Shown: positions 1 to 12,532, counted from the first letter of the stretch. The stretch: DNA of 64,000 nt from Euonymus europaeus (GCA_963580455.1 OY756969.1:24710760-24774759), one strand, 5' to 3'. Notes: generated from the sequence alone by a model not told the origin. Made by a program: numbers and translations.

Positions 1-155
1 TCCGAAACGCCAGGATCGTAGAGCTCAAAAAGTAGTGTGAAATCAAGCTAAAAATCACCGAATTCAAAACTCGAAGTCAACGGATATTCATAAAACTACT
101 TACGTAAAGAAACCACATTTCGCGGCTAACTAGGTGAAACGAGACCAACTAGCCA

Positions 156-246
156 CGAGTTCTGAAATCAAAATCCGAAACGCCAGGATCGTAGAGCTCA
201 AAAAGTAGTGTGAAATCAAGATAAAAATAACCGAATTCAGAACTCG
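156..246. repeat. Intramonomer 11-bp inverted repeat (example copy)
   Basis: The arm cgagttctgaa at 156-166 is the exact reverse complement of ttcagaactcg at 236-246, with 69 bases between. Both arms belong to the consensus, so the dyad recurs in most units on both arms of the array. Single-strand extrusion could give an 11-bp stem. The shorter palindrome gagctc lies near the middle of the loop. Dyad symmetry in centromeric satellites has been proposed to favour non-B DNA; any such role here is inference. Confidence 0.8.
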
Positions 247-346
247 GAGTCCACGGATATACATAAAACCGTTTACGTAAAGAAACCACATTTCGCGGCT
301 AACTAGGTGAAACGAGACCAACTAGCCACGAGTTCTGAAATCAAAA
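174..346 (+). repeat. Representative satellite monomer (173 bp)
   Basis: One complete unit used as a reference, with monomer position 1 at window 174. Landmarks are gagctc at 194-199 (monomer 21-26), gaattc at 233-238 (60-65) and the perfect 10-bp palindrome tttacgtaaa at 272-281 (99-108). The array consensus has 37 C and 35 G in 173 bases by hand count. Sites that vary most between monomers are monomer 5-13 (acgccagg, cccagg, atgccagg, gctagg), 95 (a/t), 120 (t/g), 125 (g/c), 130 (c/a) and 147-148 (aa, ta or tg in gaccNNct). The stretch around the palindrome and the following agaaaccac changes much less. The length equals one nucleosome plus linker, a common size for centromeric satellites. 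Confidence 0.9.
272..281. repeat. Perfect 10-bp palindrome tttacgtaaa (example copy)
   Basis: The sequence is its own reverse complement and recurs once per monomer in nearly all units of both orientations. Decayed forms are few: tttatgtaa (near 445, 2175, 8923), tttaagtaa (near 31570, 36250, 39536) and tttacttaa (near 16531, 16877, 17913, 21199). It lies in the most conserved part of the monomer, which would suit a dimeric DNA-binding protein, but no binding protein can be named from sequence. Confidence 0.8.
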
Positions 347-3300
347 TCCGAAACGCCAGGATCGTAGAGCTCAAAAAGTAGTGTGAAATCAAGCTAAAAA
401 TCACCGAATTCAGAACTCGGAGTCAACGGATATTCATAAATCCGTTTATGTAAAGAAACCACATTGCGCGGCTAAATAGGTTAAACGAGACCAACTAGCC
501 ACGAGTTCTGAAATCAAAATCAGAAATGCCAGGATTGTAGAGCTCGAAACGTAGTGTGAAATCAAGCTAAAAATCACCGAATTCAGAACTCGGAGTCAAC
601 GGATATTCATAAAACCGTTTACGTAAAGAAACCACATTTCACGGCTAACTAGGTGAAACGAGACCAACTAGCCACGAGTTCTGAAATCAAAATCCGAAAC
701 GCCAGGATCGTAGAGCTCGAAAAGAAGTGTGAAATCAAGCTAAAAATCACCGAATTCAGAACTCAGAGTCAACGGATATTCATAAATCCGTTTACGTAAA
801 GAAACCACATTGCGCGGCTAAATAGGTGAAACGAGACCAACTAGCCACGAGTTCTGAAATCAAAATCCGAAACTCCAGGATTGTAGAGCTCGAAAAGTAG
901 TGTGAAATCAAGCTAAAAATCACCGAATTCAGAACTCGGAGTCAACGGATATTCATAAAACCGTTTACGTAAAGAAACCACATTTCGCGGCTAACTAGGT
1001 GAAACGAGACCTACTAGCCACGAGTTCTGAAATCAAAATCCGAAATGCCAGGATCGTAGAGCTCAAAAAGTAGTGTGAAATCAAGCTAAAAATCACCGAA
1101 TTCAGAACTCGGAGTCAGCGGATATTCATAAAACCGTTTACGTAAAGAAACCACATTTCGCGGCTAACTAGGTGAAGCGAGACCAACTAGCCACGAGTTC
1201 TGAAATCAAAATCGAAAACGCAAAGATCGTAGAGCTCAAAAAGGAGTGTGAAATCAAGCTAAAAATCACCGAATTCAGAACTCGGAGTCAACGGATATTC
1301 ATAAATCCGTTTACGTAAAGAAACCACGTTGCGCGCCTAAATAGGTGAAACGAGACCAACTAGCCACGAGTTCTGAAATCAAAATCCGAAAATCCAGGAT
1401 TGTTGAGCTCGAAAAGTAGTGTGAAATCAAGCTAAAAATCACCGAATTCAGAACTCGGAGTCAACGGATATTCATAAATCCGTTTACGTAAAGAAACCAC
1501 GGTGCGCTCCCAAATAGGTGAAACGAGACCAACTAGCCACGAGTTCTGAAATCAAAATCCGAAACTCCTGGATTGTTGAGCTCGAAAAGTAGTGTGAAAT
1601 CAAGCTAAAAATCACCGAATTCAGAACTCGGAGTCAACGGATATTCATAAAACCGTTTACGTAAAGAAACCACATTTCGCGGCTAACTAGGTGAAACGAG
1701 ACCAACTAGCCATGAGTTCTGAAATCAAAATCCAAAACGCAAGGATCGTAGAACTCAAAAAGGAGTGTGAAATCAAGCTAAAAATCACCGAATTCAGAAC
1801 TCGGAGTCAACAGATATTCATAAATCCGTTTACGTAAAGAAACCACATTACGCGCCTAAATAGGTGAAACGAGACCAACTAGCCACGAGTTCTGAAATCA
1901 AAATCCGAAACGCCAGCATTGTTGAGCTCGAAAGGTAGTGTGAAATCAAGCTAAAAATCACCGAATTCAGAACTCGGAGTCAACGGATATTCATAAAACC
2001 GTTTACGTAAAGAACCACATTTCACGGCTAACTAGGTGAAACGAGACCAACTAGCCACGAGTTCTGAAATCAAAATCCGAAACGCCAGGATCGTAGAGCT
2101 CAAAAAGTAGTGTGAAATCAAGCTAAAAATCACCGAATTCAGAACTCGGAGTCAACGGATATTCATAAATCCGTTTATGTAAAGAAACCACGTTGCGCGG
2201 CTAAATAGGTTAAACGAGACCAACTAGCCACGAGTTCTGAAATCAAAATCCGAAATGCCAGGATTGTAGAGCTCGAAAAGTAGTGTGAAATCAAGCTAAA
2301 AATCACCGAATTCAGAACTCGGAGTCAACGGATATTCATAAAACCGTTTACGTAAAGAAACCACATTTCGCGGCTAACTAGGTGAAACAAGACCAACTAG
2401 CCACGAGTTCTGAAATCAAAATCCGAAATGCCAGGATCGTAGAGCTCGAAAAGAAGTGTGAAATCAAGCTAAAAATCACCGAATTCAGAACTCGGAGTCA
2501 ACGGATATTCATAAATCCGTTTACGTAAAGAAACCACATTTCGCGGCTAACTAGGTGAAGCGAGACCAACTAGCCACGAGTTCTGAAATCAAAATCGAAA
2601 ACGCAAAGATCGTAGAGCTCAAAAAGGAGTGTGAAATCAAGCTAAAAATCACCGAATTCAGAACTCGGAGTCAACGGATATTCATAAATCCGTTTACGTA
2701 AAGAAACCACGTTGCGCGCCTAAATAGGTGAAACGAGACCTACTAGCCACGAGTTCTGAAATCAAAATCCGAAATGCCAGGATCGTAGAGCTCAAAAAGT
2801 AGTGTGAAATCAAGCTAAAAATCACCGAATTCAGAACTCGGAGTCAACGGATATTCATAAAACCGTTTACGTAAAGAAACCACATTTCGCGGCTAACTAG
2901 GTGAAGCGAGACCAACTAGCCACGAGTTCTGAAATCAAAATAGAAAATGCAAAGATCGTAGAGCTCAAAAAGGAGTGTGAAATCAAGCTAAAAATCACCG
3001 AATTCAGAACTCGGAGTCAACGGATATTCATAAATCCGTTTACGTAAAGAAACCACGTTGCGCGCCTAAATAGGTGAAACGAGACCAACTAGCCACGAGT
3101 TCTGAAATCAAAATCCGAAAATCCAGGATTGTTGAGCTCGAAAAGTAGTGTGAAATCAAGCTAAAAATCAGCGAATTCAGAACTCGGAGTCATGGATATT
3201 CATAAATCCGTTTACGTAAAGAAACCACGTTGCGCGCCTAAATAGGTGAAACGAGACCAACTAGCCACGAGTTCTGAAATCAAAATCCGAAACTCCAGGA

Positions 3301-4830
3301 TTGTTGAGCTCGAAAAGTAGTGTGAAATCAAGCTAAAAATCACCGAATTCAGAACTCGGAGTCAACGGATATTCATAAATCCGTTTACGTAAAGAAACCA
3401 CATTTCGCGGCTAACTAGGTGAAACGAGACCAACTAGCCATGAGTTCTGAAATCAAAATCCAAAACGCAAGGATCGTAGAACTCAAAAAGGAGTGTGAAA
3501 TCAAGCTAAAAATCACCGAATTCAGAACTCGGAGTCAACGGATATTCATAAATCCGTTTACGTAAAGAAACCACATTGCGCGCCTAAATAGGTGAAACGA
3601 GACCAACTAGCCACGAGTTCTGAAATCAAAATCCGAAACGCCAGCATTGTTGAGCTCGAAAGGTAGTGTGAAATCAAGCTAAAAATCACCGAATTCAGAA
3701 CTCGGAGTCAACGGATATTCATAAAACCGTTTACGTAAAGAACCACATTTCGCGGCTAACTAGGTGAAACGAGACCAACTAGCCACGAGTTCTGAAATCA
3801 AAATCCGAAACGCCAGGATCGTAGAGCTCAAAAAGTAGTGTGAAATCAAGCTAAAAATCACCGAATTCAGAACTCGGAGTCAACGGATATTCATAAATCC
3901 GTTTATGAAAAGAAACCACATTGCGCGGCTAAATAGGTTAAACGAGACCAACTAGCCACGAGTTCTGAAATCAAAATCCGAAATGCCAGGATTGTAGAGC
4001 TCGAAAAGTAGTGTGAAATCAAGCTAAAAATCACCGAATTCAGAACTCGGAGTCAACGGATATTCATAAAACCGTTTACGTAAAGAAACCACATTTCGCG
4101 GCTAACTAGGTGAAACGAGACCAACTAGCCACGAGTTCTGAAATCAAAATCCGAAACGCCAGGATCGTAGAGCTCAAAAAGTAGTGTGAAATCAAGCTAA
4201 AAATCAACGAATTCAGAACTCGAAGTCAACGGATATTCATAAATCCGTTTACGTAAAGAAACCACATTGCGCGGCTAAATAGGTGAAACGAGACCAACTA
4301 GCCACGAGTTCTGAAATCAAAATCCGAAACGCCAGGATGGTAGAGCTCGAAAAGTAGTGTGAAATCAGGTTAAAAATCACCGAATTCAGAACTCGGAGTC
4401 AACGGATATTCATAAAACCGTTTACGTAAAGAAACCACATTTCGCGGCTAACTAGGTGAAACGAGACCAACTAGCCACGAGTTCTGAAATCAAAATCCAA
4501 AACGCAAGGATCGTAGAACTCAAAAAGGAGTGTGAAATCAAGCTAAAAATCACCGAATTCAGAACTCGGAGTCAACGGATATTCATAAATCCGTTTACGT
4601 AAAGAAACCACATTGCGCGCCTAAATAGGTGAAACGAGACCAACTAGCCACGAGTTCTGAAATCAAAATCCGAAACGTCAGCATTGTTGAGCTCGAAAGG
4701 TAGTGTGAAATCAAGCTAAAAATCACCGAATTCAGAACTCGGAGTCAACGGATATTCATAAAACCGTTTACGTAAAGAAACCACATTTCGCGGCTAAATA
4801 GGTGAAATGAGACCAACTAGCCACGAGTAC

Positions 4831-7800
4831 TGAAATCAAAATCCGAAAAGCTAGGATTGTAGAGCTCGAAAAGTATTGCGAAATCAAGCTAAAAATCACC
4901 GAATTAAGAACTCGGAGTCAACGGATATTCATAAAACCGTTTACGTAAAGAAACCACATTTCGCGTCTAACTAGGTGAAACGAGACCTGCTAGCCACGAG
5001 TTCTGAAATCGAAATCCGAAAACCCAGGATTGTAGAGCTCGAAAATTAGTGTGAAATCAAGCTAAAAATCACCGAATTCAAAACTCGGAGTCAACGGATA
5101 TTCATAAAACCGTTTACGTAAAGTAACCACATTTCGCGGCTAACTAGGTGAAATAAGACCTACTAGCCACGAGTTCTGAAATCAAAATACGAAGGGCCAG
5201 GATTGTAGAGCTCGAAAAGTAGTGTGAAATAATGCTAAAAATCACCGAATTCAGAACTCGGAGTCAACGGATATTCATAAAACCGTTTACGTAAAGAAAC
5301 CACATTTCGCGGCTAACTAGGTGAAACGAGACCTGCTAGCCACGAGTTCTGAAATCAAAATCCGAAAACCCAGGATTGTAGAGCTCGAAAAGTAGTGTGA
5401 AATCAAGCTAAAAATCACCGAATTCAAAACTCGGAGTCAACGGATATTCATAAAACCGTTTACGTAAAGAAACCACATTTCGCGGCTAACTAGGTGAAAC
5501 AAGACCTACTAGCCACGGGTTCTGAAATCAAAATCCGAAATGCCAGGATTGTTGAGCTCGAAAAGTAGTGTGAAATCAAGCTAAAAATCACATAATTCAG
5601 AACTCGGAGTCAACGGATATTCATAAAACCGTTTACGTAAAGAAACCACTTTTCGCGGCTAAATATGTGAAACGAGACCAACTAGCCACGAGTTCTGAAA
5701 TCAAAATCCGAAACGCTAGGATGGTAGAGCTCGAAAAGTAGTGTGAAATCAAGCTAAAAATCACCGAATTCAGAACTCGGAGTCAACGGATATTCATAAA
5801 ACCGTTTATGTAAAGAAACCACATTTCGCGGCTAACTAGGTGAAACAAGACCTACTAGCCACGAGTTCTGAAATCAAAATCCGAAATGCCAGAATTGTGG
5901 AGCTCGAAAAGTAGTGTGAAATCAAGCTAAAAATCACCGAATTCAAAACTCGGAGTCAACGGATATTCATAAAACTGTTTACGTAAAGAAACCACATTTC
6001 GCGGCTAAATAGGTGAAAGGAGACCAACTATCCACGAGTTCTGAAATCAAAATCCGAAATGCGAGGATTGTAGAGCTCGAAAATTAGTGTGAAATCAAGC
6101 TAAAAATCAACGAATTCAGAACTCGTAGTCAAAGGATATTCATAAAATCGTTTACGTAAAGAAACCACATTTCGCGGCTAACTAGGTGAAACGAGACCTA
6201 CTAGCCACGAGTTCTGAAATCAAAATCCGAAATGCCAGGATTGTAGAGCTCGAAAAGTAGTGTGAAATCAAGCTAAAAATCACCGAATTCAGAACTCGGA
6301 GTCAACGGATATTGATAAAACCGTTTACGTAAAGAAACCACATTTTGCGGCTAACTTGGTGAAACAAGACCTACTAGCCACCAGTTCTGAAATCAAAATC
6401 CGAAACGCCAGGATTGTTGAGCTCGAAAAGTAGTGTGAAATCAAGCTAAAAATCACCGAATTCAGAACTCGGAGTCAACGGATATTCATAAAACCGTTTA
6501 CGTAAAGAAACCACTTTTCGCGGCTAAATAGGTGAAACGAGACCGACTAGCCACGAGTTCTGAAATCAAAATCCGAAAAGCTAGGATGGTAGAGCTCGAA
6601 AAGTAGTGTGAAATCAAGATAAAAATCACCGAATTCAGAACTCGGAGTCAACGGATATTCATAAAACCGTTTACGTAGATAAACCACATTTTGGGGCTAA
6701 CTAGGTGAAACGAGACCTACTAGCCACGAGTTCTGAAATCAAAATCCGAAATGCCAGGATTGTAGAGCTCGAAAAGTAGTGTGAAATCAAGCTAAAAATC
6801 ACCGAATTCAGAACTCGGAGTCAACGGATATTGATAAAACCGTTTACGTAAAGAAAACACATTTCGCGGCTAACTAGGTGAAACGAGACCTGCTAGCCAC
6901 GAGTTCTGAAATCGAAATCCGAAAACCTAGGATTGTAGAGCTCGAAAAGTAGGGTGAAATCAAACTAAAAATCACCGAATACAGTACTCGGAGTCAACGG
7001 ATATTCATAAAACCGTTTATGTAAAGAAACCACATTTCGCGGCTAACTAGGTGAAACGAGACCAACTAGCCACGAGTTCTAAAATCAAAATCCGAAAACG
7101 CTGGATTGTGGAGCTCGAAAAGTATTGTGAAATCAAGCTAAAAATCACCGAATTCAGAACTCGGAGTCAACGGATATTCATAAAACCGTTTACGTAAAGA
7201 AACCACATTTTGGGGCTAACTAGGTGAAACGAGACCTACTAGCCACGAGTTCTGAAATCAAAATCCGAAACGCCAGGATTGTAGAGCTCGAAAAGTAGTG
7301 TGAAATCAAGCTAAAAATCACCGAATTCAGAACTCGGAGTCAACGGATATTGATAAAACCGTTTACGTAAAGAAACCACATTTCGCGGCTAACTAGGTGA
7401 AACGAGACCTGCTAGCCACGAGTTCTGAAATCGAAATCCGAAAACCCAGGATTGTAGAGCTCAAAAAGTAGTGTGAAATCAAACTAAAAATCACCGAATT
7501 CAGTACTCGGAGTCAACGGATATTCATAAAACCGTTTACGTAAAGAAACCACATTTCGCGGCTAACTAGGTGAAACGAGACCAACTAGCCACGAGTTCTA
7601 AAATGAAAATCCGAAAACGCTGGATTGTAGAGCTCGAAAATTATTGTGAAATCAAGCTAAAAATCACCGAATTCAGAACTCGGAGTCAACGGATATTCAT
7701 AAAACCGTTTACGTAAAGAAAACCACATTTCGCGGCTAACTAGGTGAAACGAGACCTACTAGCCATGAGTTCTGAAATCAAAATCCGAAACGCTAGGATT

Positions 7801-9011
7801 GTAGAGCTCGAAAAGTAGTGTGTAATCAAGCTAAAAATCACCGAATTCAGAACTCGGAGTCAACGGATATTCATAAAACCGTTTACGTAAAGAAACCACA
7901 TTTCGCGGCTAAATAGGTGAATCGATACCTACTAGCCACGAGTTCTGAAATCAAAATCCGAAATGCCAGGATTGTAGAGCTCGAAAAGTAGTGTGAAATC
8001 AAGCTAAAAATCAACGAATTCAGAACTCGGAGTCAAAGGATATTCATAAAAACGTTTACGTAAAGAAACCACATTTCGTGGCTAACTAGGTGAAACGAGA
8101 CCTACTAGCCCCGAGTTCTGAAATCAAAATCCGAAACACCAGGATTGTAGAGCTCGAAAAGTAGTGTGAAATCAAGCTAAAAATAACCGAATTCAGAACT
8201 CGGAGTCAACGGATATTCATAAAACCGTTTACGTAAAGAAACCACATTTCGCGGCTAAATAGGTGAAACGAGACCTACTAGCCACGAGTTCTGAAATCGA
8301 AATCCGAAAACCCAGGATTGTAGAGCTCGAAAAGTAGTGTGAAATCAAGCTAAAAATCACCGAATTCAGAACTCGGAGTCAACGGATATTCATAAAACCG
8401 TTTACGTAAAGAAACCACATTTCGCGGCTAACTAGGTGAAACGAGACCTACTGGCCACGAGTTCTGAAATCGAAATCCGAAAACCGAGGATTATAGAGCT
8501 CGAAAAGTAGTGTGAAATCAAGCTAAAAATCACCGTATTCAGAACTCGGAGTCAACGGATATTCATAAAACCGTTTACGTAAAGAAACTACATTTCGCGG
8601 CTAACTAGGTGAAACGAGACCTACTAGCCACGAGTTCTGAAATCAAAATCCGAAACGCTAGGATTGTAGAGCTCGAAAAGTAGTGTGTAATCAAGCTAAA
8701 AATAACCGAATTCAGAACTCGGAGTCAACGGATATTCATAAAACCGTTTACGTAAAGAAACCACATTTCGCGGCTAAATAGGTGAAACGAGACCTACTAG
8801 CCACGAGTTCTGAAATCAAAATCCGAAAAGCCAGGATTGTTGAGCTCAAAAAGTAGTGTGAAATAAAGCTAAAAATCACCGAATTCAGAACACGGAGTCA
8901 ACGGATATTCATAAAAACGTTTATGTAAAGAAACCACTTTTCGCGGCTAAATAGGTGAAACGAGACCAACTAGCCACGAGTTCTGAAATCAAAATCCGAA
9001 ACGCTAGGATC
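4831..9011 (+). repeat. Mixed-variant satellite segment
   Basis: About 24 monomers with gacctact, gacctgct and some gaccaact. It holds a trimer tandem (listed separately). Otherwise I see loosely related monomers rather than a clear higher-order unit. The variant aaataatgctaaaa at 5229 recurs at 10419, exactly 30 monomers downstream. No non-satellite sequence is present. Confidence 0.7.
6621..7715 (+). repeat. Trimer tandem duplication (519 bp, two copies)
   Basis: The rare variant ttttggggc occurs at 6689 and 7208, 519 bases (3 x 173) apart. The following monomers share cctgctagcc with aaactaaaaatc and cagtactcgg, then gttctaaaat with aaaacgctgg. Copy one is about 6621-7139 and copy two about 7140-7715. 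The copies differ at roughly ten sites, for example acagtactcgg against tcagtactcgg, so this is older than the 17- and 18-monomer duplications. Confidence 0.75.
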
Positions 9012-12000
9012 GTAGAGCTCGAAAAGTAGTGTGAAAGCAAGCTAAAAATCACCGAATTCAGAACTCGGAGTCAACGCATATTCATAAAACCATTTACGTA
9101 AAGAAACCACATTTCGCGGCTAACTAGGTGAAACAAGCCCACTAGCCACGAGTTCTGAAATCAAAATCCGAAACGCCGGGATTGTTGAGCTCGAAAAGTA
9201 GTGCGAAATCAAGCGAAAAATCACCGAATTCAGAACTCGGAGTCAACGGATATTCAGAAAACCGTTTACGTAAAGAAACCACATTTCGCGGCTAAATAGG
9301 TGAATCGAGAACTACTAGCCACGAGTTCTGAAATCAAAATCCGAAATGCCAGGATGGTAGAGCTCGAAAAGTAGTGTGAAATCAAGCTAAAAATCACCGA
9401 ATTCAGAACTCGTAGTCAAAGGATATTCATAAAATCGTTTACGTAAAGAAACCACATTTCGCGGCTAACTAGGTGAAACGAGACCTACTAGCCCCGAGTT
9501 CTGAAATCAAAATCGGAAACAACAGGATTGTAGAGCTCGAAAAGTAGTGTGAAATCAAGCTAAAAATCACCGAATTCAGAACTCGGAGTCAACGGATATT
9601 CGTAAAACCGTTTACGTAAAGAAACCACATTTCGCGGCTAACGAGGTGAAACGAGACCTACTAGGCACGAGTTCTGAAATCGAAATCTGAAAACCCAGGA
9701 TTGTAGAGCTTGAAAAGTAGTGTGAAATCAAGCTAAAAATCACTGAATTTAGAACTCGGAGTCAACGGATTTTTATAAAACCTTTTACGTAAAGAAACCA
9801 CATTTCGCGGCTAACTAGGTGAAACGAGACCTATAAGCCACGAGTTCTGAAATCAAAATCCGAAACATTAGGATTATAGAGCTCGAAAAGTTGTGTGAAA
9901 TCAAGTTAAAAATCACCGAATTCAGAACTCGGAGTCAACGGATATTCAGAAAACCGTTTACGTAAAGAAACCACATTTCGCGGCTAACTAGGTGAAACGA
10001 GACCTACTAGCCACGAGTTTTGAAATCAAAATCCGAAACTCCAGGATTGTAGAGCTCGAAATGTAGTGTGAAATCAAGCTAAAAATCACCGAATTCAGAA
10101 CTCGGAGTCAACGGATATTCATAAAACCGTTTACGTAAAGAAACCACATTTCGCGGCTAACTAGGTGAAACGAGACCTGCTAGCCACGAGTTCTGAAATG
10201 GAAATCCGAAAACCCAGGATTGTAGAGCTCGAAAAGTAGTGTGAAATCAAGCTAAAAATCACCGAATTCAAAACTCGGAGTCAACGGATATTCATAAAAC
10301 CGTTTACGTAAAGAAACCACATTTCGCGGCTAACTAGGTGAAACAAGACCTACTAGCCACGAGTTCTGAAATCAAAATACGAAATGCCAGGATTGTAGAG
10401 CTCGAAAAGTAGTGTGAAATAATGCTAAAAATCACCGAATTCAGAACTCGGAGTCAACGGATATTCATAAAACCGTTTACGTAAAGAAACCACATTTCGC
10501 GGCTAACTAGGTGAAACGAGACCTACTAGCCACGAGTTCTGAAATCAAAATCCGAAAACCGAGGATTATAGAGCTCGAAAATTAGTGTGAAATCAAGCTA
10601 AAAATCACCGAATTCAGAACTCGGAGTCAACGGATATTCACAAAACCGTTTACGTAAAGAAACCACATTTCGCGGCTAACTAGGTGAAACGAGACCTACA
10701 AGCCACGAGTTCTGAAATCAAAATCCGAAACATTAGGATTGTAGAGCTCGAAAAGTAGTGTGTAATCAAGCTAAAAATCACAGAATTCAGAACTCGGAGT
10801 CAACGGATATTCATAAAACCGTTTACGTAAAGAAACCACATTTCGCGGCTAACTAGGTGAAACGAGACCTACTAGCCACGAGTTCTCAAATCAAAATCCG
10901 AAACACCAGGATCGTAGAGCTCGAAAACTAGTGTGAAATCAAGCTAAAAATCACAGAATTCAGAACTCGGAGTCAACGGATATTCATAAAACCGTTTACG
11001 TAAAGAAACCACATTTCGCGGCTAAATAGGTGAAATGAGACCAACTAGCCACGAGTTCTGAAATCAAAATCCGAAACGACAGGATTGTAGAGCTCGAAAA
11101 TTAGTGTGTAATCAAGCTAAAAATCACCGAATTCAGAACTCGGAGTCAACGGATATTCATAAAACCGTTTACGTAAAGAAACCACATTTCGCGGCTAAAT
11201 AGGTGAAACGAGACCAACTAGCCACGAGGACTGAAATCAAAATCCGAAAACCTAGGATTGTAGAGCTCGAAAAGTAGTGCGAAATCAAGCTAAAAATCAC
11301 CGAATTCAGAACTCGGAGTCAACGGATATTCATATAACCATTTACGTAAAGAAACCACATTTCGCGGCTAACTAGGTGAAACGAGACCTGAGAGCCACGA
11401 GTTCTGAAATCGAAATCCGAAAACCCAGGATTGTAGAGCTCGAAAATTAGTGTGAAATCAAGCTAAAAATCACCGAATTCAAAACTCGGAGTCAACGGAT
11501 ATTCATAAAACCGTTTACGTAAAGTAACCACATTTCGCGGCTAACTAGGTGAAACAAGACCTACTAGCCACGAGTTCTGAAATCAAAATACAAAACACCA
11601 GGATTGTAGAGCTCGAAAAGCAGTGTGAAATAATGCTAAAAATCACCGAATTCAGAACTCGGAGTCAACGGATATTCATAAAACCGTTTACGTAAAGAAA
11701 CCACATATCGCGGCTAACTAGGTGAAACAAGACCTACTAGCCACGAGTTCTGAAATCAAAATCCGAAAAGCCAGGATTGTTGAGCTCAAAAATTAGTGTG
11801 AAATAAAGCTAAAAATCACCGAATTCAGAACTAGGAGTCAACGGATATTCATAAAACCGTTTATGTAAAGAAACCACTTTTCGCTGCAAAATAGGTGAAA
11901 CGAGACCAACTAGCCACGAGTTCTGAAATCAAAATCCGAAACGCCGGGATTGTTGAGCTCAAAAAGTAGTGCGATATCAAGCTAAAAATCACCGAATTCA

Positions 12001-12470
12001 GAACTCGGAGTCAACGGATATTCAGAAAACCGTTTACGTAAAGAAACCACATTTCGCGGCTAAATAGGTGAATCGAGAACTACTAGCCACGAGTTCTGAA
12101 ATCAAAATCCGAAATGCTAGGATGGTAGAGCTCGAAAAGTAGTGTGAAATCAAGCTAAAAATCACCGAATTCAGAACTCGTAGTCAAAGGATATTCATAA
12201 AATCGTTTACGTAAAGAAACCACATTTCGCGGCTAACTAGGTGAAACGAGACCTACTAGCCCCGAGTTCTGAAATCAAAATCGGAAACAACAGGATTGTA
12301 GAGCTCGAAAAGTAGTGTGAAATCAAGCTAAAAATCACCAAATTCAGAACTCGGAGTCAACGGATATTCATAAAACCGTTTACGTAAAGAAACCACATAT
12401 CGCGGCTAACTAGGTGAAACAAGACCTACTAGCCACGAGTTCTGAAATCAAAATCCGAAAAGCCAGGATT
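9012..12470 (+). repeat. 20-monomer block duplicated downstream
   Basis: The segment 9012-10113 matches 12471-13572 at an offset of 3459 bases (20 x 173 minus 1, the missing base being the aagccc deletion). Shared rarities are gtgaaagcaag, cgcatattc, aagcccact, gaatcgagaact, tcggaaacaaca and cggatttttat (9766 and 13225). The next part, about 10114-11700, matches about 15129-17100 instead (offset 5015, then one monomer less), because the hexamer and trimer expansions at 12.5-15.2 kb lie between. Shared markers there include gaaatggaaat, aataatgct, ctcaaatcaaaatcc and cctgagagcc. Confidence 0.75.
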
Positions 12471-12532
12471 GTAGAGCTCGAAAAGTAGTGTGAAAGCAAG
12501 CTAAAAATCACCGAATTCAGAACTCGGAGTCA

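Larger units (their letters stand above)
1..4830 (+). repeat. Segment with two linked monomer haplotypes (A and B)
   Basis: About 28 monomers, nearly all with gaccaact (gacctact occurs near 1010 and 2737). Two haplotypes alternate irregularly. A-type has ataaaaccg, then tttcgcgg and ctaactagg. B-type has ataaatccg, then ttgcgcgcc (or ttgcgcggc) and ctaaatagg. B-type runs with cgcgcc are seen only here, last near 4616. Internal duplications are visible: markers gaaaacgcaaagatcg at 1213 and 2596 are 8 monomers apart minus one base, and ggatcgtagaactc at 1743, 3471 and 4508 are 10 then 6 monomers apart, less indels. Past about 4830 the array changes to gacctact and gacctgct monomers. Confidence 0.8.

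Noticed and set aside
194..238. gagctc and gaattc palindromes as functional sites
   Set aside because: Six-base palindromes are expected by chance. They are useful landmarks (once per monomer) but give no evidence of function on their own.
291..310. CENP-B-box-like motif at tttcgcggctaactagg
   Set aside because: The family pattern needs ttcg, four bases, a, two bases, then cggg. Here the fifth base after ttcg is t and the cggg is missing. Other ttcg sites in the monomer also fail.
130..321. 63-codon minus-strand open frame
   Set aside because: It lies wholly in satellite, spans just over one monomer and exists because two stop codons happen to be altered. 173 is not a multiple of 3, so no frame is kept from unit to unit. 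No start context, homology or conservation supports a gene.
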